Source: Camellia lanceoleosa (Eukaryota > Streptophyta > Magnoliopsida > Ericales > Theaceae). From it: DNA of 64,000 bases. The stretch is from positions 79,079,551 to 79,143,550 of the forward strand of contig CM045761.1 of assembly GCA_025200525.1 (NCBI GenBank). The letters run 5' to 3'. The translations under genes and the position numbers were made by a program. Position 1 is the first letter of the stretch. Every line of letters begins with the position of its first letter. The notes below the pieces were generated by a model that searched no databases, had not been told where the DNA came from, and was given only the letters and a program-made list of their open reading frames with translations. Of the stretch, positions 22,278-33,857 are shown piece after piece.

Positions 22278-22376
22278 TTAATGGTATTCAAATCATCCTC
22301 TAGCCCAATCATTTACAGGACTAAGTTTGATGATATTATTAGTACGGTAAGATTAAGTGAGATTCTTAATGTAATG

Positions 22377-22916
22377 TGTGGGGATATATTTTCTGAGTAC
22401 CAACACGTGGACAAGATGACACCGACGTGTCAGCCGAGGTGCCACGTGTCCTGGTCTTAACGCCGAGGTGATCTTGGCTAGGCCAAGGTTATCTCCAAAG
22501 ATATCGGAGTCTGGGATAAACGGATAAGGGACGTGAGTCCTAGAATGAGAGAGGACCTCAGCTTGGAAAATGATAAAGCTCTTAGGTAGTTTATCTTTAT
22601 CTATTGGAGAGTCCAAGATGAGCACTGAGCTAAAGTCCATTGGAGCTAGGCTTCTATTGGAACTAGGATTGTGTTGAATATAAAAGAGAGGCACCCCTAA
22701 TGGGTCTAAGGTAGGCAATTTATACTCAGAATAGTGAATTAAGCACTAGGGATATCTTTGAGAGATAACTGACTTGATCGTCGGAGTGCCCCCGGGTGGA
22801 CGAACCACCGCCGGAATCTCTTCTTTCTGTTACACGTCATTCAGGCGCTATCTATTCTGCCAGTGCTCTCCAGTTGAATACTGAGTTGGCAGTGTGGTCA
22901 GAAATTCACTCACACA
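22377..22916 (+). repeat. 5' LTR of copy B
   Basis: Begins TGTGGGGATATATTTTCTGAG and ends CTCACACA. It is preceded by the target duplication TAATG and followed by ATTTGGCACCGTCT, the internal primer-binding region. It contains CACGTG/GCCACGTGTCC and GCCGACGTGTC-type motifs in U3 (CACCGACGTGTC in this copy) and ATATAAAAG near 22679. Confidence 0.95.
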
Positions 22917-22917
22917 A

Positions 22918-22937
22918 TTTGGCACCGTCTATGGGAA
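22918..22937 (+). other. Primer-binding-site region of copy B
   Basis: TTTGGCACCGTCTATGGGAA directly follows the 5' LTR. Copy C retains the fuller TTGGCGCCGTCTGTGGGAA at 40931. The position is right for a tRNA primer site; I do not assign the tRNA. Confidence 0.6.
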
Positions 22938-22951
22938 AGAAAAGAGAATAG

Positions 22952-24556
22952 ATGGCCAACGACGGACAGAAAGAGAAAGCAGGGGACAACACTCCTACAG
23001 GGAGTGGAAGACCTATTGACCTTGACATCGAAGGAGACAACTGCAACGAAGAGACTCGTGATAAGAATCACGAAGGAAAGGGCATCGGCCAAGAGGGCGA
23101 TGTACCGAAGAAATCAGACCAAAACGAGTACTACAACGAAGATAACCTCTAGGCATGGAAAGAAAGATGCCTACGGAAAGACGAAGAGATGAAGGGGATG
23201 GCGAATAATTGGCGAACCTGCAATCGGTCGTCAATTTCATGATGCAGAACAATGTCATGCAGCCATCATTCCTGCTGCAGGACACGCCGATTCCAGGGGC
23301 CAATGCCCAGAAGGGAGGGCAGAAAACAATCCCTGTAGCCCCACAGCACACTAGGAGGGAAAAACACTCTTCCCGGCCTTGAAGGGAGGTTGGGCGAGGA
23401 GAGTTGAGAAGGGAAGAATCTCGAAGGACACACCGCATCAAGGAAGTAGATCCCAAAGAACATCGGCATGTTCAAAGGTAGGAGTTGTGCTTCGATGCGA
23501 CCAATGGAGAAAGATTGAAATGGCTCACAACGAAACTGAGAGTAGTGCACCTAAAAGATTGAAATCAAGAGATAGCCGAGCTCTTGGGTGGACTAGGACG
23601 ACTTGAGAGATTACCTCAAGAGGAAGTAACAAAATGCCGAGATAACTTCCCCTATTAAGTCGAAAACACCATTCCCGGTGGAGTTGGACAAATTTGAGGC
23701 ACCAAAAAGATTCAGTATGCCGAGGTTCCAGATATACGATGGTAAGTCGGACCCCAACTTTCACGTCGTATTATACCTGAACTCGATGGCACTGTACACT
23801 GGGAACGAGCCGTTGCTCTGCAAGGTGTTCCCTTCATCCTTCGGGGAGATTGCATCGGATTGGTTTCACAAATTGCCGAAGGGAAATGTGAAGACCTGGG
23901 AAGGCCTGGCCGAGATGTTCGTGGCCAGGTTCGTGACAAAAAACTACAGCCATTAAGGATGGACGCTCTGATGGCTCTGAGAATCAGTAAAGATGAAGGC
24001 CTTAGGGCCTATGCAAAAAGGTATTATGAGGTGTTCAACCGAATACCCGAATGCAACCAAGAGGTGGCGGTCGTGTCTTTTAAGAACGGCCTAAAAGATG
24101 ATTGTGCACTACGAAAGTCTTTGGCAAAGACATTACTAAAAAGCATGGAAGAGCTCATGGCCAGAATTGAGAAATATGCCAGAGCCGAGGAAGACACGCA
24201 AGGGATTAAGGCGACAAAGCAAGAGAAAGGAAACGACTCGCCGAAACGAGACCGAGGTAACAACGGATCCAACAAACAAGAGATAGGACTGAGAATCGCA
24301 CAAGCAGTCACAACTGTATTCTGAATCCCAATTCACAAAGTCCTGGATAAAATCCGAACCTAACCCTATTTCAGAGCACCAGCTAAAGTACCAGGAGAGT
24401 TTATGGAAAGAAGTCTTGGTAAGCATTATGCTTACCATAATGAAGATGGGCATCTGACCTAGGGTTGTAGAGCCCTGAAGTCACACCTAGAAGACCTGGT
24501 AAGGCAAGGCCATTTGAGGGACCTTGTAGATGAGGCCAGGACAAGGGAAGAGTAGG
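22952..24556 (+). pseudogene. Copy B gag (broken)
   Basis: Starts MANDGQKEKAGD and is closely similar to copy C. The capsid-like retrotransposon gag domain is at about 23670-24200 (RFSMPRFQIYDGKSDPNF; KVFPSSFGEIASDWFHKL). It ends in a Tat-type zinc-knuckle-like motif (CxxH...C) near 24430-24475. Nonsense codons include 23150 (Gln in copy C), 24322, 24361 and 24460. A small indel near 23940 shifts the frame relative to copy C. The product would have been the structural Gag of the virus-like particle. Confidence 0.8.
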
Positions 24557-24629
24557 CAAGATTGCCTTAGGCGCTAGTAGCCCCACCCTCCCAGCACAAC
24601 AACCACAGGCAGGCGTACCTCAAGTAATT

Positions 24630-27600
24630 AATGTAATTCATTCGAAGGTCGACGAAAACGAAATACGGGGGGAGACCCAGAAGGTAAAGCACTTGTAGTA
24701 TGTGTACCAGGTCCGACAGAAAAGACCTCAGGCCGTGGAGTGCCAGGGACCAATAGTGTCATTTACTAAAGTCGACCTGGAGATGGTACAACATCCGCAC
24801 AACGATGTCTTAGTAGTATCTCTCCAGGTTGGGGAGTGCCAAGTGAAGCGCATCCTAATTAACCAAGGCAGCTCTTGTGACATCATGTATGTCAGGTGTT
24901 ACAAGGAGCTTGGTCTTCACCCAAACGATATGGAGCAATCTAATGGCCCAATGGTCAGGTTCAATGGAACGTCGACATAGCCACTAGAAGCAGTAAGCTT
25001 GGAGGTGCAGGCTGGCACCAAGAAGATAAAGACAGAATTCACCATAATCGACACACCCTTCCCTTACAATGCTATCCTGGGAAGGCCATGGTTGCATGCA
25101 ATGGGGGCTGTTCCCTCAACATTGCATCAACTATTGCGGTTCCCAACAAAGTATGGGATAGAGGAGGTCAGAGGGGATCAGCTGCAGGCGAAGAACTGCT
25201 CCACGGTAGCAATGAAATCCATCTACAACATACGAGAACCAAAAAGGGCAGAGATCGAAGACTAGGATATGGAGCTCCTAGAGGACGTCGGCAAGGAGCC
25301 AGCCGAGAAGAGTGAAGAAGCATTAAAGAAAATCCTCATCCAGTAGGAGGATGAAGAACGCTTCTTGCTTCTCGGCTTGGGTTTAGCCGAAGAAGAGAAA
25401 AAAGAGTTGGAGGCTTTCTTGAGAGCAAACATTGAGGTGTTTGCCTGGACGCCTTACGAAATACCTGGCATTGACCCCGAGGTCACTTGCCATAAACTGA
25501 ACGTAGACAGGTCGGCCAAACCTGTAATCCAATGAGCAAGAAGACCGACATTGATGCACGTTGAAGCAGTGGAAAAGGAAGTAGACAGACTTCTGGAGGC
25601 TAGAGCCATTTGAGAGGTAAATTACCCGACATGGCTATCGAACACAGTGGTGGTAAAGAAAAAAAATGGTAAATAGAGGGTCTGCGTGGACTTTACCAGC
25701 CTAAACAAGGCTTGTCCCAAAGACAGTTTTCCTCTACCCAAGATTGACCAACTGGTGGATGCCACTTCAGGACATGGAAGGATGAGCTTCCTGGATGCCT
25801 ATAGGGGGTACCATCAAATAGCCATGTACCCCCCAAATGAGGAGAAGACTGTGTTTATCACCTCAAAAGGGCTGTATTACTACAGAGTGATGCCTTTTGG
25901 GTTAAAAAACGCAGAAGCAACTTACCAGAGATTGGTAACCAAGATGTTCAGACACTTGATTGGTTGAACAGTAGAAGTTTACATCGACGACATGGTCATG
26001 AAGACCAAGGAACCTGAAGGTCATCTAGCCGACCTAAAAGCAGTCTTTGATATCCTTAAAACATACCGGCTTCGACTCAATGCATCGAAATGTGCATTTG
26101 GAGTTGGATCGGGTAAGTTTTTGGGATACCTGGTGACCAGAAGGGTCATTAAGGCCAGTTCAGATCAGATCAAGACCATCTTAGATTTGAAGAGCCCGAC
26201 GTCGGCAAAACAGGTGCAGATGCTCACTGGAAGGGCTGCAGCCCTGAATAGGTTCATAAGCAGAAGTTCAGACAAGTGCAAACCTTTCTTCAGCTTAGTG
26301 AAGAAAGCCACAGACTTTTTATGGATCGAGGAGTGCGAAGCCGCCTTAGCCGACCTAAAGAAGTATTTAACCACGGCTCCAGTTCTCTCAAATCCAGAAC
26401 TTAGAGAGGAGCTGTTCTTGTACTTAGCAGTTTCGGAACATGCGGTAAGTGCAGTGGTAATCCGAGAAGAAAAAGGGGGAACAAAGGGCTGTTTACTATA
26501 TAAGCAAAACCCTGGATGATGCAGAAACCAGGTACTTATCCTTAGAGAAGTTAACGTTGGCTTTAGTAATGTCTTCAAAGAAGCTGAACCATTACTTTCA
26601 AGCCCACAAAATTATAGTGCTAACTGAACACCCTTTGAAGTCCCTATTGCAGCAAGGAGATCTGACAGGCAGAATAGCCAGATGGGCAGTGGCCCTGGGC
26701 CAGTATGACCTGGAGTTGAGACCAAGAACAACAATCAAAGACCAAGTTTTGGTCGACTTTGTGGCCGAGTTCACGCCAGAATCCGTCGTACATCGGGCTC
26801 CGTTGAGTCGAGGTGAATGATGTCTAAGCGAGCAAAGAGGAGCCCAGCCGAGGGCAACTGAACAAAAGAAGGAAGAAAAAGTCAGACCCTGCAGTATTTA
26901 CATCGGCGACTCCTTTCGACTGTTTGTTGATGGGAGTTCAAACCGACAAGGAATGGGGGCAGGAGTAGTACTGGTATCTCCAGATGGACAAATACTAGAA
27001 CACTCCATTTGTTTGGGGTTCAAGGCCTCAAACAATGAAGCAAAGTATGAAGCACTGATTGTAGGACTGAAACTGGCAGTGGTAGTAGAAGCAGATGAGG
27101 TGATAGTCTTCTGTGACTCTCAGCTTATAATCAACCAGATAACAAGCAAGTTCGCAGCCCAAGCCGAAAGGATGTCGGCCTATGCGAAGGAGGTCGGCCG
27201 ATTGATGGCCCTGTTTCAGAATTTCCAGCTACAGCAGATTAGCCGAGATGATAACAGTCACGTTGATACCCTAGCCAACCTGGCTAGTGCAATACAACCT
27301 AGAAAGGCACGGACGATAATGGTCGACTACTTGTCGAGCCCGAGCATCGAACCGCTGACCACAGAGCGTGAAGCAATGTGTGTGGACATGGGACCTAGGT
27401 GGATGGACGCAATAATCGCGTTCTTGAAAGAAGGAAAACTGCCAGATGATCACAAGGAGGCACACAAGATCAGACTGAAATCGGCAAGATTTAACCTGAC
27501 AGTAGAGAGACATCTTTACAGAAAATCCTTCACTGGCCCCCTTTTAAGGTGTGTACATCCTTCACAAGTTGAAGATTTTCTGTACGAAAACATGAAAGAA

Positions 27601-28667
27601 TATGTGGAAGCCACGCTGGGGGCAGATCACTTGCTCATAGGGCCATTATCCAAGGGTATTGGTAGCCCTACATGCAGAAAGATGCAGAAGGCTATGTTAA
27701 GAAGTGTGAAAAGTGCCAAAGGTTTGCACCTCTGATACACCAACCAGCAGCAGACCTAAACCCAGTATCCAGTCCTTGGCCGTTTGCCCAGTGGGAAATG
27801 GATCTTATCGGACAATTGCCCCAAGCAATTGGACAAAGGAAGTACCTGCTGGTAACAACAGATTACTTCACCAAGTGGATAGAAGCTGAGCCCCTAGCAA
27901 AGATCCGAGACGTGGATGTGAAGAGCTTCATATGGAAGAACATCACCACCAGGTTTGGGATTCCAAGAGCAATAGTAGCAGACAATGGAACACAATTTGA
28001 TAGTAAGCTAATTAAGAGCTTCTGTGCAAAGTTCAAAATTAAGAATTACTTTTCAACCCCAAGCTTTTCCCAAAGCAATGGACAAGCAGAAGCATCCAAC
28101 AAAGTTATCTTGGATGGGATAAAGAAGAGGTTGCAAGCAGCAAAGGGAAAGTGGGTGGATGAACTGCTAAGTGTACTCTAGGCATATCATACTACGCCGA
28201 GAAGATCAACTGGAGAATTCCCATTTGCCATGGCTTATGGCACAGAAACAGTCATTCCTCTAGAAGTTGGCATCCCAGGGATCAGAACTCACGAAGTAGG
28301 GAATGGGACTAATGATGTATTATTAGCCCGAGATCTGGATCTGCTAGAAGAAAGAAGAGAGAGAGCTACAATTCAACTGGCAGCTTACCAGCAGTAGCTT
28401 GCCAGGGCCTATAATAAGAAGGTCAACCCAAGGGAATTTCAAATCTGTGACCTCGTCTTGAGAAAGGTCGTCGGCAATAAGAAGGATCCCAGAGAGGGAA
28501 AGCTTGGCCCGAATTGGGAGGAACCCTATAGAATCATCTCGGTGTTGGGCAATAGGGCATATCGGCTTGAAGATAATAAGGGCAAAGAGTTGCCAAGGAC
28601 CTGGAATACTTGCAATATGAAATTTTCTATCATTAGACTTTCTTGTTTTTGTTATTTGTTGAAGTAA
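24630..28667 (+). pseudogene. Copy B pol: protease, RT, two RNase H domains, integrase (broken)
   Basis: Protease at about 24800-25110 (LINQGSSCDIMY, AILGRPWLH). The catalytic Asp of copy C is Asn here. RT at about 25640-26180: DFTSLNKACPKDSFPLPKID, VMPFGLKNA, and catalytic VYIDDMV near 25976. RNase H at about 26400-26780. Second, archaeal-type RNase H at about 26915-27300 (LFVDGSSNRQGMGAG). Integrase at about 27530-28600, with CEKCQRF, DYFTKWIEAEPL, VADNGTQFDS and QSNGQAEASNK. Nonsense codons lie at 24697, 24979, 25264, 25345, 25534, 25612, 25675, 25966, 26818, 28179 and 28395, with frameshifts near 26485 and 27590. Confidence 0.88.
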
Positions 28668-28785
28668 TAAATAAAGTTTTAGCTTGATTTTTCTACACTT
28701 ATGATTGATAGGATACTTGACAAGATTTCTGGAATACATAAGAGTTGGAAAATGGTTCCTGGAAAGATAGAATATACAAACCGAG

Positions 28786-29170
28786 ATTATGTTTAACACT
28801 TGTTGAAATTTGAAAAAAATTTACAAGTTGAAGTTAAATCGAGATCATGTTTAACACTCGTTGAAATTTGAAAAAAATTTACAAGTTGAAGTTAAACCGA
28901 AATCATGTTTAACACTTGTTGAAATTTGAGAAAAATTTACAAGTTCAAATTAAACCGAGATCATGTTTAACACTCGTTGAAATTTGAGAAAAATTTACAA
29001 GTTGAAGTTAAACCGAGATCATGTTTAACACTTGTTGAAATTTGAGAAAAATTTACAAGTTGAAGCTAAACCGAGATCATGCTTAACACTTGTTGAAATT
29101 TGAGAAAAATTTACAAGTTGAAGCTGAACTGAACACTTGTTGAAATTTGTGAAAAAATTTACAAGTAAAG
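28786..29170. repeat. 58-bp tandem array of copy B (about six to seven units)
   Basis: Same unit as copy A, but with the copy-specific core AAATTTGAGAAAAATTT in place of AAACTTGAGAAAAGTTT. The stem pairing (AAATTT/AAATTT, ACTTGT/ACAAGT) is preserved. It separates the end of integrase from the end of the antisense gene. Confidence 0.9.
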
Positions 29171-29450
29171 ACCAAGGTTGTAAGTACTTATGTACTTGTC
29201 GATGTAAACCGTTGGTAGGTATAACCAAGGTATTTCACCCCGAGAAGATTACACAGTTAAGGTGTACATTGAAGATATGCAAAATATTCTAAGTACAAGA
29301 GCCGCACAAGAGCAGTAAAAGGAAGACAAACATACAAGCATTCAAAAGAAGAAATTGTATTTACATTCAAAAGATGGCATGTCGGCTACATAAAGAGCTT
29401 ACATTGTTTCAAAGAAAGGAAAAAGAAATACAAAGGACAAAGACATCAAA

Positions 29451-30987
29451 TTAAGACTCTTCGGCGGCACCAGATGGTTGAGTCTGCAGTTCGGAAGACT
29501 ATTGGGAAGACATCTCGGCAGCCTTCTTAGCTGCGAGCTCGGCATCTATTTCTTGGAGGGTTTGGTTGAGGCTCTTGTCGGTGATAGGCAAGTCCGATGT
29601 TGCCTTCTCCGGAGTAGTATCTTTTGGGACCTCCTCACCCTTCTCATCCTGAGTTAAGTTTAGGACTTGCTCATTTGAAGTAAGGGACTTGGCCCCAGCA
29701 GCCTCCTTGGTTTTCCTCACCAACGCTTCCTCCCCAAACTCAGAATCGTCCTCGGATTGGCTTGGAGTAGGGGGGAGTGGCAAGACAAGGGCGTCGGCAT
29801 TTCTGAGGGGGGAGTCCTCGGGGACGTCAAGCTTTTTTAGAGCAGCCATCCAACCAAGGGTGAAACCCTTGCTGCATGCCTACTTCACTTGACGCTTGTA
29901 GTCCGTTGTGACATCGGCCACCCCCTCAGCGTATGCCTTTTCGTCTGCGGCCTTGACCTCGACAGCTTTGGTGGCCAAGGCGTCTTGAAGTTACTTTTGG
30001 GCATTGGCAGTCCTCTCTTCAGCCTCTTTCTTCTGGGTCTCAAGGACCTTCTTTATGGCCTTAGCGACATCCGCTTTTTCTTCGGCCTCATTCTTGGCTT
30101 TGACAGCAGCCTCGGCCTGGTCTGCCAAAGTCTTCATTTTTGCCTTGGCCTTTTTGCTGGCCTTCTGCGGACTAGCAACCTCCCTAGTCTTGTCGGCCAA
30201 CTTCTTCCTTGTCTCAAAAGATTGCATTGAGAAGGAGTGGACGTGCTGGATCACCTGAAGAAAAATGGACAAAGCAGAAGTTATTAGAAAATTTTCTAAG
30301 TGTAAAAAAGAGAAAGAAAGGAAAATATCAAGTATATAGAACTTACTTGAACGGAATGCTGCAACATCAGAGAAAAATTTTCGTATTCGCTCATCTGAGC
30401 ATTATGATTAAGGTCTTCGGGCAACAGTAAGGCAGTGGAAAGGGCAACGCCGACCTCAATGTTGTTGGCCCTATTACCATCCTTAACCGGCTTGTCGTCA
30501 ATTGTAATTGGCCGGGCCCAGGGGGAATCATGTTTTAACGGCCCTGAGGTTGTCGCGGAGGACGACCTCGGCCTCTTTGATCTGGTGGATTCGGATGGTT
30601 AGGCCTCGGTGGGCCTCTTCTCGGCAGCAGAAGGGGTTTTTTTGCTCGAAGCCAATTTGGAAATTGGCAAGGTGTCCTCAGTATCAACCTGAGTCACAGT
30701 TGCCTTTGGCTGAGCCTTCTTTAGCCTTTTTTGTTTTGGCTTTGGAGGCTGAGTTGGTGCTGGTTGAACGTCGACGGAGGACGGGATATCGGCCAAGAGG
30801 TCTTCAGCAATTGTTTTCTTGCGACCAATCTCGGCGAAAATTACAATTCTACGGCGGTGTTGGCGTTGAGATGATGGGATCAGATATGGGGTTGAGGTTG
30901 ACGGTTGCTCTGCTGGATCAGAGGTCGATCCTTGATCTGGCTGAGATGATGAGGTTGTTTGACGAGATGTGGCAGAAGTGGGAGAAC
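29451..30987 (-). pseudogene. Antisense aORF of copy B (exon 3 and part of exon 2)
   Basis: Exon 3 is 30254-29451 and exon 2 begins at the break near 30987 and ends at 30347. The intron between them keeps GTAAGT and TTCAG borders. Exon 3 encodes the coiled coil (MKTLADQAEAAVKAKNEAE) and acidic tail. Nonsense codons occur near 29880, 29992 and 29499. Exon 1, intron 1 and the start of exon 2 are gone: the sequence jumps from the equivalent of copy A 6655 to that of copy A 7542, with the nested element at the break. Confidence 0.75.
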
Positions 30988-32296
30988 TGTTGTAATTACC
31001 AGAGATTAATTATGCTTAAATGTGAGTTAATTGAAGAATATCTGTTGAACTTAGGAAAATATCTGTTGGGATGATAACTTCGGGACTGAAATCGATGACC
31101 GTAACGGGTTCAGAAAATGGAATTGAAAATACCTATGCGATACCGGGAATTTTTAGAACTGTTTGAGAAAATAAATTGAGGGCTGAAATTCGTCTGAATC
31201 GCTAAGTCATGTTTGGCTCAAATGGTTGATATAATAAGGGCCTTGTTTGGTTTTAGAGTTTTGGCACAAATGGTTTAATTGATAGATATGTTATAAGATA
31301 AGGATTGGTTACCTTTTTGACTTCATTTGATTCATATACCAAAAGAGAAAAATCTAGAGAAGAGAGAGAGAGAGAAGGAAATCGTGAGAGAGAAAGAGAC
31401 CAAGAGAAGAAAGGAAGAGAATGACTATGGCTAAATGTAAAAGAAGAAAGAATGACATGAGTTATTATATGATGATGATATGTTAAGAATGTGTTACAAT
31501 GTGAATGATTGCAGGTCAAATTGAGAAGACCGTATACCAGTATCGGAAACCCATTGTAAATAACGTTTAGAAGATATGTTATTATGACTTATGTTTCAAT
31601 TGCTATATGATATGATACGCTTGAAATGATAAATGTTTTCTGTGAACGAAGGTCCTAGTTTGCGAATCTAGTATGGCATCCATAGGTAGTCCTAACGGAC
31701 CGGTTCTGAGATCTCGTCGATCGATTAATCGATTATACGGACCGGTTACTCTAGTCGGAAGACAAATTATGTTAAGTCCTGTGGAGTATGCCATTACATA
31801 TGTTATATGATGGTTGATACATGATTATGATTGATTTACTTGAAATTATGAATGTTGGACTTCGTTCACTAACCTCTTCTTTGTTATGTTACTTCGAGCT
31901 TTAGCTCATTGTTTTATTTATGTATTATAGGTGAGCATTGAGTCGAGCCTGGCGAGTCTCGAGCCGAGCCGCTTTGAAGCCTACTGAGTTTTGGAGCCTC
32001 GAGTTGAGGCTAGGCACGGAAGGCCGTTCAAGTTTTTGTTTTGTTTTGTTGTCTTGTATCTGAATGTGAACAGTTGTATATGTTTTGATATTTGCGTTAT
32101 GTAAAGATGTGGGTAATTAACTCATTTTGGCACGTATATAAATGTTCATATTATGCATGACTCTTTGGACTATTTACATTTGGTTTATGCTTCCATGAGC
32201 CCGTTATGTATGTTTTGTATTGGAAGGCCTTTGGTAATCTAGGATTCTTGGCGGTCTAAATCACCGAACTTCTAGGGGCGGGTTCGGGGCGTGACA
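30988..32296 (+). repeat. 5' LTR of nested element (first 20 bp missing)
   Basis: Aligns with 33878-35180 of the 3' LTR, with numerous small indels and substitutions, and ends CGGGGCGTGACA. Confidence 0.93.
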
Positions 32297-32299
32297 GAG

Positions 32300-32311
32300 T
32301 GGTATCAGAGC
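32300..32311 (+). other. PBS (initiator tRNA-Met) of nested element
   Basis: TGGTATCAGAGC starts 3 bp after the 5' LTR end and is the canonical complement of the 3' end of plant initiator tRNA-Met. Confidence 0.9.
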
Positions 32312-32599
32312 GCACGAGTTATTTACCCACACACGTGTCCATTGAGCTGTTAGGTGCATTAGAAAAGAAATAGCGCATGGCATGCATACATGTGCATGTG
32401 TGGGTGTGTTTTATGAATATGAGAAATGAGAACTGAATGATGGTGAGGCAGTAAAGGAAACAGTATATGGAAAATGAAATGTGTTATTGTCATGGGTTCT
32501 ATAGACCAATGGAAGATGCCAATGTCAGAAATGTCGATGAAATGTAATCTTCGGATGCAAGAATGAACAGTTAGAACAAATGGTAGAAGCTTTGGTGGA

Positions 32600-33500
32600 A
32601 TGGTTAGACAACAACTAGAACAAAACCAACAACCACCACAGAGGCAACCTTTTCCACCTCCTCCTCCGCCACCTGTGCAAATGGAACCGATCCCTAATGA
32701 TGATATGATTACCCTTACCCAGAAATATAAGAAACTGAAACCGCCAGAATTTGAAGGGGGAATTGAACCATTGAAAGCAGAAGCATGGGTACTTGAAACT
32801 GAGAAAATTTTTGAGGTGTTTCCGTGTACAGATGCTTACAAAGTTCTGTTGGCAACATTTACTTTGAAAGAAGAAGCGAGAAGATGGTGGATGCTCATCC
32901 GAGATCAGAATAGAGACTTGACATGGGATCGATTCAAAGAAATATTCTACGAAAAATATTTTCCTCAATGTATGCGAGATAGAAAAATTTCAGAATTTGA
33001 ACAGTTGAAGCAGGGTGTCATGTCTGTAGCAGAATATGAGAGTAAATTTACAGAATTAGCTCGTTATGCTCCTCATATGGTTGACACGGAATACAAGAAG
33101 ACTAGAAAATTTGAGGGTGGATTACATGTTGAAGTCCTAGACCGGGTAAATGTTCTAAAACTGGAAAAATATGTTGATGTACTCGGCCAGACTCGATATT
33201 CGAGTCGAATATTGCTAGTTTGAAAGCGTCCAAATCAACAAGGGACGAATTAGAAAATAAAAGATTCAAGAAACAAAAGTGGACACATTAGTGAGTCAAT
33301 TGCCTCCGAGTGAAATTTTGAATTCAAGTTTTAGTGACAACATGAAGAAGGAAAATGGCGGCGGTGTAGATAAACCTACTTGTCCTGAATGTGGGAAGCG
33401 ACTTTGGGGCATTTGTCGCGTGGAGTTTGTTTCAAATGTGACAGAGGGACATATAGCGAGGACTTGCCCACAAATTCATCCAAGGAATGAACGACCGTGA
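32600..33500 (+). pseudogene. gag of nested Del/Tekay-like element (broken)
   Basis: The first block (32600-33223) encodes a Pro/Gln-rich start followed by the retrotransposon gag domain (KPPEFEGG, EEARRWWMLI, FYEKYFPQCMRDRKISEF, YAPHMVD). The second block (33279-33500) contains a first CPECGK half-knuckle and GHIARTCPQ. The bases TGT TTC AAA TGT (33428-33439) that would give the CFKC half are present but out of frame, so paired indels have destroyed the zinc knuckle. Protease, RT and integrase are not recognisable between here and the 3' LTR. Confidence 0.8.
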
Positions 33501-33857
33501 CTAGTGGAAACTCAACAATGGCAATGAGACGATTGCAACATCCTGAAGGAACACCGTGAGGCGAGCAAGAGTTTACACCCTAGTTGCGAGATAAGACACC
33601 GAACAATGGAAAAGCAAAAGCGGTATGACTTTATCACTTATCTTGATACTAGCAGTATTACCTATGCGAAGGAGAATTGTTGAATATATATTGACGATAG
33701 AACAAACTTATTCTTGTTATTATTAGGAAATGCTACAACTATAACTACTTGTGAATTGATCATCTATGATAGAGGGGATAATGTATTCAAGATGTCTAAC
33801 TGGATTATATCAGAATCAGCTAAGTTTGGAGGACCAAACTTTTTAAGTTGGGGAGAG

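Noticed and set aside
22918..22937. Naming the tRNA that primes the Retand-like elements
   Set aside because: TTGGCGCCGTCTGTGGGAA is in the right place, but I could not match it to one tRNA with confidence.
23013..23456. Minus-strand ORFs over gag (also 40922-41386, 41268-41513, 42040-42379)
   Set aside because: Shadows of the gag reading frames; no independent support.
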